DNA of 64,000 nucleotides from Portulaca oleracea (lineage: Eukaryota > Streptophyta > Magnoliopsida > Caryophyllales > Portulacaceae): positions 31,750,644 through 31,814,643 of the forward strand of contig CM055875.1 of assembly GCA_029582165.1 (NCBI GenBank), written 5' to 3'. Shown here piece by piece: positions 11,668 through 23,641 of the stretch (the first letter of the stretch is position 1; each line of letters opens with the position of its first letter). The notes under the pieces were generated by a model. That model was given only the letters and a program-made list of their open reading frames with translations. It did no database searches and was not told the DNA's origin. The translations under genes and the position numbers were made by a program.

Positions 11668-12222
11668 TGTTGGGATTCATCCATGAATAAAAATGTCTTA
11701 CATTGGAAAAGTAAAGAGAAAAGACATGATATATAAGTCAAGTGGGCTACTCCTCTTAACACAAATTGGTTTTAAGATGGAACCTTACTTAACTTGTTTA
11801 CCATGGGCCTTGGTTGAAGTAGGTTTCCCGCCTTGGGTCTTCCCAACAAGTAGTATCAGAGCCAATGGTTCGTTCGGTTGGCCGCAAGGTGTGGGAAGGT
11901 GGCCCCGTAAAAATCACCATGGACAAAAGCAAGGACCATGGCGTGTGTGCGGCTTGGTCTCCTAAATGCGCAGAGTGGTGGTATGCGACTCAGGTGGAGT
12001 AATGTGCGGCTCTGTGAAGTAAGGTGTGGCTGAGATTCTTGAGGTAGAATGGTGGCTTGAAACTCAAGTGGAGTAGGGTGCGACTCTGTAGAGTAAGGTG
12101 CAACTATGATGGACTCCCGATGGTGGCTTGAAACCTTGGCAAAAAGAGGCTTCCGATCAAGAGGGAGAGACTCATGTGTGAATGAGGAGATTGTTGGGAT
12201 TCACCCATGAATAAAGTTACGT
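11668..12222 (+). mobile_element. TRIM-like miniature LTR retroelement, 3' end truncated
   Basis: A 181-bp putative LTR (11668-11848) has TGTTGGGATTC at its start and TTCCCAACA at its end. A primer-site-like TAGTATCAGAGC follows at 11851-11862. About 340 bp further on, the LTR start TGTTGGGATTCA-CCCATGAATAAA recurs at 12192 and is soon lost. The interior has no open frame. The small size and lack of genes fit a terminal-repeat retrotransposon in miniature. The 5-bp target duplication cannot be checked because the 3' LTR is incomplete. Confidence 0.65.
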
Positions 12223-12802
12223 ATGTTCTTCGCGTTCAAAAAAAAAAAGAAGTTATGTATGTTCTTCGTTTTATATTAATTGTCAGGTGGTGACAATCAA
12301 GATCTCAAATATCAATTTTGTTTAATAATTTCTTATATAATATAATATTTTATGATAATATTTTTCAGTACAAATCTAATAGTAGTAATTTTATGTGATA
12401 ATTAAGACATTGTATATATGAATTAGTTTATAACCAAAATTTTTAAAATTTGACAACACAATTTATAAAGTTGTGAATTAATACGAAAGAGGGGGGGTAC
12501 TTTTAAAACATTCAATTCAATATTATTTTTGGCATATAAGAGTTAAGACAGAAGGTATGACTATTAAATTTAAGATAAATATTATTGCGGCTAGTACATA
12601 GCTTGGCAAATTTGTGTGCTGCAATCATTTGCAGCTTGTCCATTCACGAGATTAGACCGAGCAGAAACTTGAGGTCGCTTCTTTTATTGTAATTGGTGTT
12701 TCTCAAAGACTAGTTTTGTGGCTCAATTAAAGCCTTATTCGTTTGTAATATATGATAAATTTATTTTATTTATTATATTTTAGTTATTTTATTTCATCTT
12801 TT
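12223..12802. other. intergenic, no gene seen
   Basis: AT-rich spacer. Words such as AATATCAATTTT and AAGACATTGTATATA resemble the interior of Stowaway MITEs, but the ends are not recognisable. Confidence 0.4.
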
Positions 12803-12811
12803 TTTTTATAT

Positions 12812-12899
12812 GAGTATTTCTATTGAGTGCCCAGTGGGCACAGGTTAAGAAAGCATTAAAGGAGCTTTGGGAAATTAATTCTTGATACTCACTAAAATT
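12812..12899 (+). repeat. left terminal inverted repeat of the FAR1-type MULE
   Basis: 88 bp, starting GAGTATTTC and ending CACTAAAATT. It pairs with 16078-16165 at 86 of 88 positions by eye. Confidence 0.95.
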
Positions 12900-13042
12900 A
12901 TTTAAGATATTCATTATAAGTTGACAAAGGGCTTATTGGGAAGTGGTTCTCCTCTGCCAATGCACCTTTTTGAAATTGACACCAACTAGCCCTTTTAGTT
13001 TCTCTTTCTGCCCACAGACACTATCAAACCCTGCACTTCTCC

Positions 13043-13050
13043 TATATAAA
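13043..13050 (+). promoter_or_regulatory. TATA box of the MULE transposase
   Basis: TATATAAA lies about 120 bp before the ATG at 13171, between the left inverted repeat and the gene. Confidence 0.65.
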
Positions 13051-13170
13051 AACAAGACATGCTTTTGCTTTTTGTTTCTCCAATTCTTATCTAAAGCATC
13101 ATTTCTCCTAATCTTTACTTCCTCTTTTAGAAAAAAAAAATCATCAAATCTTATCATTCCGGTGATTACA

Positions 13171-15564
13171 ATGAAAAATTTTGATTTGAATGAAATTCCT
13201 ACAGATTTGGATTTAAATATACATTTTAATGAAGTTCCTGATATTATCAATGTCGAAGCCAAAGAGATAGTTGATATTTTTCAACCTTTTATTGGGCAAT
13301 GTTTTCTTACTTTGGATGAGGCTTTTTTATTTTACAAGAATTTTGCAAGAAGTCGTGGGTTTAGCGTTCGAAAAGGTCGATCGGAATATAAGAAAGGAGT
13401 CAAAAGAAGGCAAGATTTCTTTTGCTCTTGTGAAGGATGGGCACCCCAGAAAATTTTTAATCCTAAATTGGAGCAAAGAAATAGAGACTCACATAAATGT
13501 GGATGCCCATCTTATATGAGAGTCACGTATAGAAAATCGTTTGACATCTTTCCTGAAGAATGGCAAGTAACAATATTCAAGGATGATCACAATCACGAGT
13601 TGCTGTCTGCCGAAGAAGTTCGCTACTTACCCATTTATCGTAGCATTGACAAAGAGACCGAGGCGAAGATTCTTTTATTCAAAGAAGCGGGCCTATCAGT
13701 GAGACAAATCATGCGTATCATGGAATTGGAAAACAACATCAAACATGGGCACCTTCCATTTCTTGCCAAGGACATCCACAACTTGTTTGGAAAGGTTAGT
13801 AGAATGATGGGCCCAAATGATGCAATGGAGATGCTCAAATACTGTAAAGAGGCCAAAGACGAAAATCCAATGTTCCAATATGCTTTTACAACAGATGATG
13901 AGAGTAGGTTGGAACATATTTTTTGGGCTCCAAGCCAATGTTTTGATTGGTATCAAAAGTTTGGTGATGTTGTTGTGTTTGATACAACATACAAGGTCAA
14001 CTCGTATGACATGCCATTCGGTATATTTGTGGGTGTTGACAATCATGGAAGAACTATATTATTTGGTTATGCATTGCTTCGAAATGAAACTAAGAGTGCG
14101 TTTACGTGGCTTATGAAGGTACTTTTACTTCTTGCTTTGATTATATTTTTTAATACATGCTCTTTGTTAATACATATTATACATGCATTGCTCATTCATT
14201 TACTTATGCCTTGTAGACATTTGTAAAATTGATGAGAAAGCCACCATTGTCAATTTTGACGGATCAAGATCCATGGATGAAGGATGCTATTTCTAAAGAA
14301 ATGCCTACAACAAAACATGCTTTTGTGTATGGCATATCACAACTAAATTTAGTTCTTTGGTTTACATCGATCCTTCGTGAAGATTATCAAAGTTGGTGTG
14401 CTGATTTTTACAAATTATACAAGCTTGATTATGCGAAGAATTTGAGCAACAATGGCCATAGTGATTGCCAAGTATAACTTGGGAACAAACAAACATGTAT
14501 TGGGTTTGTATCAGATTAGGCATTATTGGGTTCCTGGTTACCTTCGGAATCACTTTTTTGCGGGTATGACAACAACAGGGAGGTCCGAAAGCATCAATGC
14601 CTTCATCAAGCGTTTTGTTGCTTCACGTATTTGTTTAAGTAAATTCGTCAAACAGGTACGCATCATGGTTACAAAATTATTTTTTAGATTTATTTGTATC
14701 AACATTATTTTATCATTTACTTTTTGATTATGCATTGTTATAGACCATGAATTTAACTATGTTTGTATCTAAATTATTTGCTTATTATTTTTTTATATTA
14801 TCTTATAATAATGCAGTATTGAAATTAATCCGTAGGTTGATCTTGCAATTGAGGATGTTGAGCAATCACAATTGCATCATACAATGTTACAGACATATAG
14901 AGGCAACCCTTTGAGAAGCATGTCACCATTAGAAAAACAAGCATTTGACATCTTGACACCATTTTGCTTTAAAAAGTTTCAAGATGAGTTTGCAAAAGCT
15001 AGCCAATATATGATGCATGAAGTGAATCTATATGAGTTTGTTGTGAAATATCATGGCGCTAATGCTATCACAACACATAAAGTATTTTGGGATGGCCAAA
15101 AAGTTAGTTGTAGTTGCAAACATTTTGAATTTTGGGGAATTATTTGTCGTCACATATTATCGGTTTTCCTACACAAAGATTGCTTTTGCATCCCTTCTAC
15201 ATATTTACCGATGCGTTGGCGTCGTGATGTGGAAGTTACTGAAGTGTTGCCTATACCACATGAAGACTCTGCCATAGAGGAGGTGACAACACATGCTCAC
15301 ACTACCAGTGATGTCACGTTCGTTCATTGTCCTCCCCAATCAAAGACTAAGGGTCGTCCTAAAGAATCACGAAGCAAAAGTCCCAAGGAGCAAGCAAAGA
15401 AAAAGAGGACTTGTAGCTTTTGCAAGCAGCCTGGCCACAACATCACTACGTGCCCCGAAAAGGAAAACATGGGAGAAAATGTCAATGTTTCAAGTAGGAA
15501 AAAACAAAAGAAAAATGTATTAGGTGATGAAGAGATGAATCCCATCCTCTCAGCAAAATGTTAG
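13171..15564 (+). pseudogene. FAR1/FHY3-like MULE transposase (three exons, two frameshifts)
   Basis: Exon 1 is 13171-14118, exon 2 is 14217-14655 and exon 3 is 14836-15564, with GT-AG introns. Exon 1 encodes a FAR1-type zinc-binding DNA-binding domain (residues 45-145, with C85, C87, C110, C112, H140 and H142). It also encodes the first catalytic Asp in VVVFDTTYKVN (D271). Exon 2 carries the second Asp in ILTDQDP and the TTTGRSES region. Exon 3 has a SWIM finger (CSCKHFEFWGIICRHIL) and a CCHC knuckle (CSFCKQPGHNITTC). Near 14434 and 14457 the frame shifts twice, each by one missing base. Exon 2 as read therefore ends at a stop near 14475. The ATG at 13171 follows the TATA box. An in-frame upstream ATG at 12943 would precede the promoter. 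Nuclear action on its own terminal repeats is inferred from the family. Confidence 0.9.
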
Positions 15565-16077
15565 TAGAATGAAAAGCTTAGTCTTTTTTTTTTTTTTTTG
15601 TTTCTTGGAGCATTATGTTTGCTATCATGGAAGACTTTGTATTTTGGAGCTTTTTATTTGACGAACCTTTATAATTGGAGTATTTTTTTGATAAAAAGCG
15701 TCAATTTTTTTATGCAAGAATGTCATCTCTTTTTTTCAATGGACATTTTTTTAAAATATTTTCTTGTCTTGCAATTTGTTTAAGGGGTGGGTTATGCAAG
15801 AATGTCATCTCTTTTTATGCAAGAAATACCCTAAAAAAAATAATAAACAGCTCAGTGTAGTATTGCCAGAGAAATGAAAGTTATTAAAAAAAAAGGTCAA
15901 ATGGAGGTGTGAGTATAATAGCAGGGGTTATTGTATGAGAATGTAAATAGGATTGCATATGGGGTGGGTAGTGGTACACAGTAGACACTATAACTGAAGA
16001 GTCACACGGAGCATGTGGATACTCAATTTCCAGGCAATACCATTATCATAATTATTAGGGTATTATACAGCTAATTA

Positions 16078-16165
16078 AATTTTAGTGAGTATCAAGAATT
16101 AATTTCCCAAAGCTCCTTTAATGCTTTCTTAACATGTGCCCACTGGGCACTCAATAGAAATACCC
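16078..16165 (-). repeat. right terminal inverted repeat of the FAR1-type MULE
   Basis: 88 bp, the inverted copy of 12812-12899. It ends ...GAAATACCC and is followed by the target duplication. Confidence 0.95.
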
Positions 16166-16174
16166 TTTTTATAT

Positions 16175-17290
16175 TATTAATTATGTATTTTACGTGATAT
16201 ATATTTAAAAATTTATATATTTAATAAATAATGTGATTAATGTGATTGACCTTATTACACTACTTTAGTAAAAAATTATGAACCATATATTTAAAAATTC
16301 ACAGAATGTATATATTTCCCACAGAAATTCCACAACAGGTGTATTATACTTCAGGAAGCAAAAAAAAAAAAAAAATCGAAGCAAGGCGCACTCAAGTAAA
16401 TTATCAACATAAAGTGCAACAGGATCAGAGAACCCCAATAAAAAAAACATATCCCAAATTTACAAATTTTGACAGGGTTCGAATTTGACTTCCACACTCC
16501 ATAGGCAAACAACACCAGACCAATAGGTATATTTTGTTGGGTATGCTAAATCCCAAATCTTGAATAACAAAAGAATCAAGCCAAATCAAAGAAACCATAT
16601 ATGTAATAGACAACAATACATAGATCCAACAACACAAAACCACCATAATTAAGACAAAGGAGATAAGAAACTGATACAATGCACATGTTGAAGTACACAG
16701 AAAATCACAAAGGCAAATAAAACGACCCATAACCTTTCCCACCGAATTTGGCAAGCTGACTCCCATTAAAAAGGTGATTCAAGCCTTTCAATAGTGAATA
16801 GGGAACACAGAACGCCCTCAGCTAAGACTTCTCGGGAATCACATACGATAATTCCACACCATAAGAGCAAAACAACTGATCTCTGCTCGCAAAGAAACCC
16901 AACACCCCATTAATAATTAATTTTAGGGAGGCACCATTAACGATCCTCTTCTAATCGATCAAGACAGTAAAACAATTAAAGTCCTCCACAAGAAGCCCAA
17001 ATGATAAGCAGATGCCTCCCGTAGGAAGGTGAAACCAAAACAATAAAGAACAATAAAAAAATTGTAGCAAAAGGGGAGGGGATATGAAAGGAAATATATT
17101 GAACCAACAAAATACCCACAAGAGAAGGAAGCAGAGAAGAAGATAAGGCAGCAGAAGAAAAGGAAACCCTAGGATTTCCATGGCGTCAGAAAAATGGTGA
17201 AAAGAAACGGGGGCATGAGTCTCACTCTCTCTAACCTCTCTCTAGAGGATAATTTAGATTCTATTTAACTCTTGAAAAAGATGATAAAAA
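16175..17290 (-). other. intergenic; weak gene-like 5' end on the minus strand
   Basis: On the minus strand, pyrimidine-rich sequence (CTCTCTAGAGAGAGG context near 17230) precedes an ATG at 17179-17181. That ATG opens a 76-residue Leu/Phe-rich frame, MEILGFPFLLLPYLLLC. The AAACCCTAGG word resembles plant 5' leaders. I recognise no homologue. The frame may be only a chance reading of CT-rich leader and intron DNA. Confidence 0.2.
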
Positions 17291-18349
17291 TAAGAACTTC
17301 CTTTTTTAATATATTTTATATACTTAATGTTACTTTAAGCTTTATTTTCTATCTTATAATTTTTACATCAAAGTTGAAGTGCATGGGAGAAGCCTTACTT
17401 GTCCTTATATGGATCATAGAAAACTCATTTGTAACTTGAAATTAAATGATGAAATGAAATATAAGCTTGAAAACTTTCTTTCTCAAAAATCTTAAGATTA
17501 CTTTATCCTTATGTAATGTGGTGTTTCCTTAAATTACACCCTTTAGAAGATTGTGGTGGATTATCCTTTGTCAATCTTTTTGGTGAATCTATTAGGCTTA
17601 GTGGTGGATCTAATCCTTTATCTAAGTCATATCCCTTGAAGTTGTAGTGGATTGGCCTTTATTACAACCTTGGCATTTGTTCTTATTTCCCCTTTGTTTG
17701 TTCCCCTTTAGTGGCCGAATTTCTCTCGTTTCTCCAAGGTACTTTCGACTTCTTCAAGTGAGACTACAAACACAAGCTTTGTTATTCTTCCCTATTCCCC
17801 CATGTTTCATTAGTGTTGCACAGTTTTGATTAATGTTGAACAATGTTGATCGGTGATGAATGCTGATGAAAAGTACTTATCATAAGTTGAAAGAACAAAC
17901 TGGTATCATTTTAGACTATGTTTGAAATTGTTCTGGCAACTTTAATTTGAAGCAATGTGCAGAAGTGAATTTATAGTCAACAACAAGAGAACTCTAAGTG
18001 TCGTGCAGAAGTTAATTTATAAAATTTGACCTTTAATGGATACTCTTTTTAAAACAATTTATTTTGTCGAAACATGTATGATAACTTGAACCGTATGGGG
18101 ATTGGTTCACTTTTGGTTTAACTTTGGTCACCGGCTCACTTCATGCCGACCTCTCCTCTTCTCGAATCAATCTCGGTTTTATTTCCATTTCATGGTGGAT
18201 ACGGGTCGTTGGAGGGTCGTTATGCCATCAAGGTGAGCGGTGTTTCATTCTACAAAGACCACGGGCCATAGGATGTCATCTTGAGTCTTCATTAGACCAT
18301 TCTTGAGCCTTCTATGGGGCTCTGGAACCATCGGCAAGAATAAACACAA
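17291..18349. other. intergenic, no gene seen
   Basis: AT-rich DNA with no recognised gene. It may belong to the LTR-like segment that follows. Confidence 0.35.
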
Positions 18350-19320
18350 GTTGGTGAAGGTGTTCAAAGGCTAGAAAAGGGTGTATCTTCACTCTTTTGA
18401 TCATAACTCCTTCAATACAACTTCGATGGACTTCAAATTTTGGGAGCTTAAAGTACACACCGAGAACTTCGTCGATACCTTATAAGCCTAAAACGGAGTT
18501 CGGATGAAGAAGTTGTGCGCGTTTGAAGTTAGCTGAAAAACTGCCCAGCATGTAGCGCCCGCGAACAACTGTGTCGCGCCCGTGAAGGTTTATGTAGCGC
18601 CTGCGATGACGCCGGAAGACGACTTGAGGATGGACAGAACGTTGTCACGCCTGCGACAACTTCTGTAGCGCCCGCGACCTCAATCTTCACGCCCACAACG
18701 TCTGGCGTGGCACCCGCGAGGCTTCTCTACGCTGCTTGACTTCAAATCTCTGGAGGGGACGCTGGCAGCGCCTAGGGGACGCTGGGCGCGCCTTCCCCCC
18801 TTTTCGCACAACACGCGTTTTCCAACCTTTTTTTCATTGTTTTCTTTTCCCTCTTTTCCCCCATTTCCTTTATATACTTGTTCCCTCCCTCCATTAGAGA
18901 TAGTTTTATGAAAGTTTTAGGTTAGACACAAAAATTCCTCTTACTTGGAGAGTCTTTAATTGTGGGTTTTCAAACCCTAATTAATGAAAGCTAATCCTTT
19001 GTGTGGAAATTGCTTGGTGATTTCTCTTTTTTGTGAGTGGGTGTTCTTTCTCCACTCTTTGTGTGATTTCTGGGGTGTTTCAAGACTTTTTGTTTGTGGA
19101 AGATCCTTATGCTTAAGATTAAACATCTTAGTTTAATTTGGTGAGATTTTTCTATTTAAAATTGTCCATATCTTTTAATTTCATGTTTATCTCTATTAAT
19201 CCAAAAGAATTTGATTTGTAGTGTTTATGAGTTCTATGGGTGGATTTCCATCATCCACATGATTTACATAGACCCTAGATCCCGATCCTCTCCATAAGCA
19301 TATAAACTACGTACTTATAA
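18350..19320 (+). repeat. probable LTR or leader DNA of a large LTR retrotransposon
   Basis: The segment has a GC-rich block (18545-18800) with repeated GCGCCCGCG-like words. A TATA-like TTTATATAC follows near 18869, then a CT-rich stretch and a non-coding, AT-rich leader with AAACCCTAATTAATGAAAG. This layout is typical of LTRs of large plant Gypsy elements. No partner LTR, primer site or coding region is in the window, so the class is inferred. Confidence 0.4.
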
Positions 19321-19542
19321 ATTGAGCATTAATTAAAAGGGAAAATACATCATAAGAACTTTTTTCAACCTCGCCAATTACAACGTTTGCACATTCAATA
19401 CATAAATTATACATTTTAAAAAGTAAAACTCATGGACCTAAAATTAGTATAATATAATTACTAGACTTTATTAATGTTAATGATTAGAAAATTACCAATA
19501 TAAACTATGAAATTTTCGTGTACTGTAATTTTATAAAAACTA

Positions 19543-19777
19543 CTCCCTCCGTTCTTTTTTATCTATCATTTAAGGTTTTTAGTGCCAATTTTTAATCAAT
19601 AATTTCTAATATAAAACTTTTATAGAAAAATATAATATTATATTTTTTAATAGTATTTGTTATTGCGAATCTAATGATATCAATTTTGTATGATGAATCA
19701 TTATACAAATTAAAATATTAACGGTCAAAGTTTTTGCCACAATTCCCTAGGCAACAGATAAAACAAAACGGAGGTGG
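19543..19777. mobile_element. Stowaway MITE (Mariner type)
   Basis: The 235-bp element starts CTCCCTCCGTTCTTTT. Read from the other end it starts CCACCTCCGTTTTGTTTT. A TA dinucleotide lies on both sides (19541-19542 and 19778-19779). The inverted ends and TA target are typical of Stowaway. Confidence 0.85.
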
Positions 19778-19779
19778 TA

Positions 19780-20411
19780 GCATTTATTGAAATAATTGTT
19801 TGTACTTTTAAACTACGTTGATGAATAACACACACATTTAATCCTCACATTATATTTTAGTAACCCGTGGGAGTATTTAGCACAGACTAAACTACAGTTT
19901 TTAGATGGATTAAAGAACAATTCCTTTAGATGCCTGAATTAGAAAAAGGGAAAGGAAAGGGAATTATCCATATAAAGAAAGGTGAAGTGTGGAAGTCAAG
20001 GAAGGAGAGGCAGCCGAAAAAGAGGCCAATAACCGGGACCGGGCATTGGCGGTAGAAGGTGTAACGTTGACTTCCCCACATCCCTTGAACTTTGCTTATT
20101 AACCCAAATTCAATGTCGGCATGTAACAACAGCCTGTAGGAGGTCGACGCCTAATCCTGTAATATTATATTAGACCCTTCCTCAATAGTAAGTTTGACAT
20201 CGACTTATTATTCGCATCACGCCAAGATATTTCAGTAGTGAGAATGAGGATCGTTTCACTGTCAAACGAGTTTGAAAGTGAGTTTAACACACTTATATTT
20301 TATTTATATTTTTTCTCTATATTCTTTTATCTCATTTTTTTGTCAAAATAACCAAATTAATTATATTATTAAGTAGAATCTATTTATTTTTAAATTAATA
20401 TGAATCAAACT
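19780..20411. other. intergenic, no gene seen
   Basis: AT-rich spacer without a recognised gene or repeat. Confidence 0.4.
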
Positions 20412-21041
20412 CATTCTCTTAGGGATGACAATGGGGCGGGGAATCCCCGAACCCGTCGGGGCCCCGCCCCGCTCTAGGTAAAAATCCCCGGCCCCATTGG
20501 GGATAGGGACGGGGACGGGGACGATTTTTCAAAATCCGCTCGGGGACGGGGCGAGGATGGGGACAAAATTTTCCCCATCCCCATTTTCCCCGCCGGGGTG
20601 AATTCCCCGTCCCCATCCCCGAATCCCCATCCCCGAAAATGTTAAAATTACCAAATAAATTTATTCAAATTTAATATATATATTAATGAGAAGGACAAAG
20701 TCGTAATTTTTCAATTTATTCTCACTTGTTGATGTATTATTGTTTGATTTTGATGTATTATTACTTGAGCAAGTTAAATAAGTTATATTTTGAACATGTT
20801 AAAAACCGGGTTCGATTAAAAACCGGATCCGATTAAAATTTAGTTAAATTTAGGATAGTTTCAAAAAATCCGCGTTGGATCCCCGTTGGGGATGGGAAAT
20901 CCGCGGAGATGGGGATGGGACAAGAATCGTTCCCCGAAGCGGGCATGGGGACGGGGATGGGGATGAGTTTTGGAGCGGGCATGGGGACGGGGGTATACTC
21001 CCCCATCCCCGATCCGCCCCGTTGCCATCCCTACATACTCT
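20412..21041. mobile_element. GC-ended hAT-type MITE, copy 1
   Basis: The element proper is 20420-21033 (614 bp). It starts TAGGGATGACAATGGGGCGG. Read from the other end it starts TAGGGATGGCAACGGGGCGG. The flanking 8 bp are CATTCTCT and CATACTCT, a 7-of-8 target duplication. The ends consist of repeated GGGGACGGGGATGGGG-type words around an AT-rich centre. There is no coding capacity. A second copy lies at 55086-55684. Confidence 0.9.
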
Positions 21042-22162
21042 GATGCTCACCATTATAAAATTAACTAAATAAAGGGATAAAATTTTACTCTCTTAGTAAT
21101 GATCCACATATTCAACTTATTCAATGAGTCAAACTCAAACTCCTTTTACAGGTGCTCTTACATACATCTGGACTCTGGAGTATGTGCTTCAAAATGAACA
21201 ATTATAATAATAAAAGTAAACAATTATAATATTTTTTTCAATTGTTGATAGTCAAAAGGCTTTCAAGTTTATAAGTACATCAAACCGTAGAATACCACAA
21301 CAATCAATCAACTCTAAGAGGAAAATGTAACAACCAAACACTGCTAACATAAAAAACACAGTAAAAGTAATCACCCCACAACAGCCAAAATCCATCGCAA
21401 CTCAATTACACAACTAAAAGTTAATAACTTCAATTTGATAAATAATTAAGATTTCGTATGTCTATATCATTATCAATAATATCAACCATATAATCATTCT
21501 TGACATCAATATCATCCATACTATTAACTTATAAATTGATAGCACGTCTGATCATTATAACCATACGACGATCCTAATGAATTACACTATTCTCGTTCTT
21601 GACACACCCGTCAACATCACTCCCGCCGACTTTGTCTTTGTTTGCTTTCTCTCTCCAGAAAACTCCCCCTTCCCCTCACACCCGTAAAAGATTTGGATTC
21701 CTCATTCTTTCTACAACCCACATAAATTAAATTGTTTTTATATTTTTATGCTTCACACGTGTTGAGCTATGCTCTGCACACGTGGAATCCACTTGGACCT
21801 TTTCACACATTTTTTTCTTATGGATAAGGCTTCCATTTCATGCTCATGATGCTTATGTTATGTCATTTTTTTTAATTGTTATTTGTTGGACTTTGAAAGA
21901 GTTTCATTAAACTCATTTATGTCACCACTCATCATGATTCATGGTTACTTTACTTTATTAAACACCTCTATTTACAATTTTTGGAAGCATCACAAGATTC
22001 CTCCTAAAAAAAGAAATTGTTACAAGATTCAAGCTTGATGCATTACGAATGTTATAAATTCATTTATTAATTAATGTATAAATGTTAAATTAATGTGAAT
22101 AAAGATTAATCGATCATGAATATTTGATTGAAGATATGATTCATGGTTAAGATAGTACTTGT
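21042..22162. other. intergenic, no gene seen
   Basis: AT-rich spacer of 1.1 kb. I see no gene, RNA or clear element. Confidence 0.4.
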
Positions 22163-22459
22163 TAACCCATTTTTTTATACAATAATTTGCGATGCGGTAC
22201 CACACCACATCGCATTATTCAATATTCTAACACACTTTACCACACTCCACCACACTTTACACAATTATTAGTAAAATATTGTTTTACTTTTTTCTCTCAT
22301 TACTTTTCTCTCCTACTTTTTACATTCTCTTTCTTCACCTTCCTCACCTACCACAACTATCACTACAACCCACTACAACTCACCACACCTTACCACATTT
22401 TTTAAATTCCATCGCACTGCACCGTTACCACACCGCACCGTAAAAAAAAAGCGGAGCCT
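22163..22459. repeat. MITE of the GTGGTGCGGT family (copy C)
   Basis: The left end runs into GATGCGGTACCACACC. The right end, in reverse complement, reads GGCTCCGCTTTTTTTTTACGG and then TGCGGTGTGGTA. The interior is a pyrimidine-rich run with repeated CCACACT words. The ends are imperfect and no target duplication was found. Confidence 0.5.
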
Positions 22460-23139
22460 AGATGTTAAAAGTGATTACTCTCCATTCAGACCATTCTCTA
22501 TTTATTTGTCCATTTAACAATTTTTTAATTTTAATTATTTATTTTTTTACATTCATGATATAATTTTTTACTAATTTTCTTATCTTTATTTTACGTTTCT
22601 AATTATACCTAATTTTTACCAGATTAAAAATTTATGATTTTTCCTTTATTTTAATACTTAATGAAGTATCTTTCCACTTCTATCAAGTAAAGAATAAATA
22701 AAGATAAAGAGAGTAATTATGAGTTATGATAGATTAAATGGAAACCGTTAATTAAATAAAATTAAAAAGAAACTAACAAATACCAGTACTATACTTGTGT
22801 ATTGAGTTAACTTTTAATAATTTAGTTTTGTTTTATTCGTAACAGTGCTTTCTAACCTTTTTTTTTTTTTTAAAGAAGTGACTTTTAGAGTGATGAAGTT
22901 GTCAAAGTTGGTTAGAATGGTTTAATTGGATAATCAAGTAATGAGATAAAATCTCAACAGCTACATGCCAACATGTGTTAAGCAGCCACCTGCGTGACAA
23001 TGATCGTTGATTACATAAAATATATGGCTGCTGATTGATCTTAGATTCAAAGTCACAATTGATATTGAAATCCTTGAAATTAGGATTAAATATTAAACAC
23101 GAAACTATCTATTGTCAGACTTTGGGTCAATTAATTTAT
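22460..23139. other. intergenic, no gene seen
   Basis: AT-rich spacer before the second Copia element. No feature recognised. Confidence 0.4.
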
Positions 23140-23144
23140 ATTTA

Positions 23145-23623
23145 TGTTGGGTTGAATGTGGAGACTAATTTTGGGTTGGTCTCTGTCTCTTGAAGAGTAA
23201 GGTAGAAGTGTTTGAGTGAGAATCAAGTTGCTGATTTGTTAGCCACTTCTGTTTGTAATTCCTTTGCTGCAAGGACTTTATTAACCCTAAAATTGTGTTA
23301 GTCTTGCCCTATAAATAGAGCATAGGTGTTAGGTTTATTTGTATCGCAATTGAGAGTGTTTCATCTTATATTACAATAGGTTGACATGTAATCTCTATGT
23401 CCCTGAGGGAGTTGTGTGTTGTGTGAGGCTTATCTGTGAGTGTTGAGTTCTCAGGTTGTAACTCCAGGGAATCTCTGATAAACACTTGTAATCGTCATAT
23501 AGTGCATTGTTCGTGGTTTTTTCCTGGTTTGGGTTTTCCACGTTAATTCCTTGTGTCAAATCTTTATAATTTTTCGCCCCTTATTATTGTTTGTCTGCTA
23601 ACAACGCCCTGAGAATCCTAACA
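23145..23623 (+). repeat. 5' LTR of the Copia derivative
   Basis: 479 bp from TGTTGGGTTGAATG to AATCCTAACA. A TATA box, CTATAAATAGA, lies at about 23310-23320. Confidence 0.93.
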
Positions 23624-23625
23624 AC

Positions 23626-23637
23626 TGGTATCAGAGC
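23626..23637 (+). promoter_or_regulatory. primer-binding site (initiator Met tRNA)
   Basis: TGGTATCAGAGC begins two bases after the 5' LTR. Confidence 0.95.
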
Positions 23638-23641
23638 CTTG

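Larger units (their letters stand above)
12803..16174 (+). mobile_element. FAR1-type MULE transposon with 9-bp target duplication
   Basis: The element proper is 12812-16165 (3354 bp). The 9 bp TTTTTATAT stand directly outside both ends (12803-12811 and 16166-16174), a perfect duplication of the length typical for Mutator-like elements. The 88-bp terminal inverted repeats (12812-12899 and 16078-16165) begin G(A/G)GTATTTCTATTGAGTG and differ at two positions. One transposase gene on the plus strand fills the interior. The structure is complete, but the transposase frame is broken twice. Confidence 0.96.

Noticed and set aside
12943..13170. Upstream in-frame ATG of the FAR1-type transposase
   Set aside because: It lies before the TATA box at 13043. 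The acidic start at 13171 is the normal form for this family.
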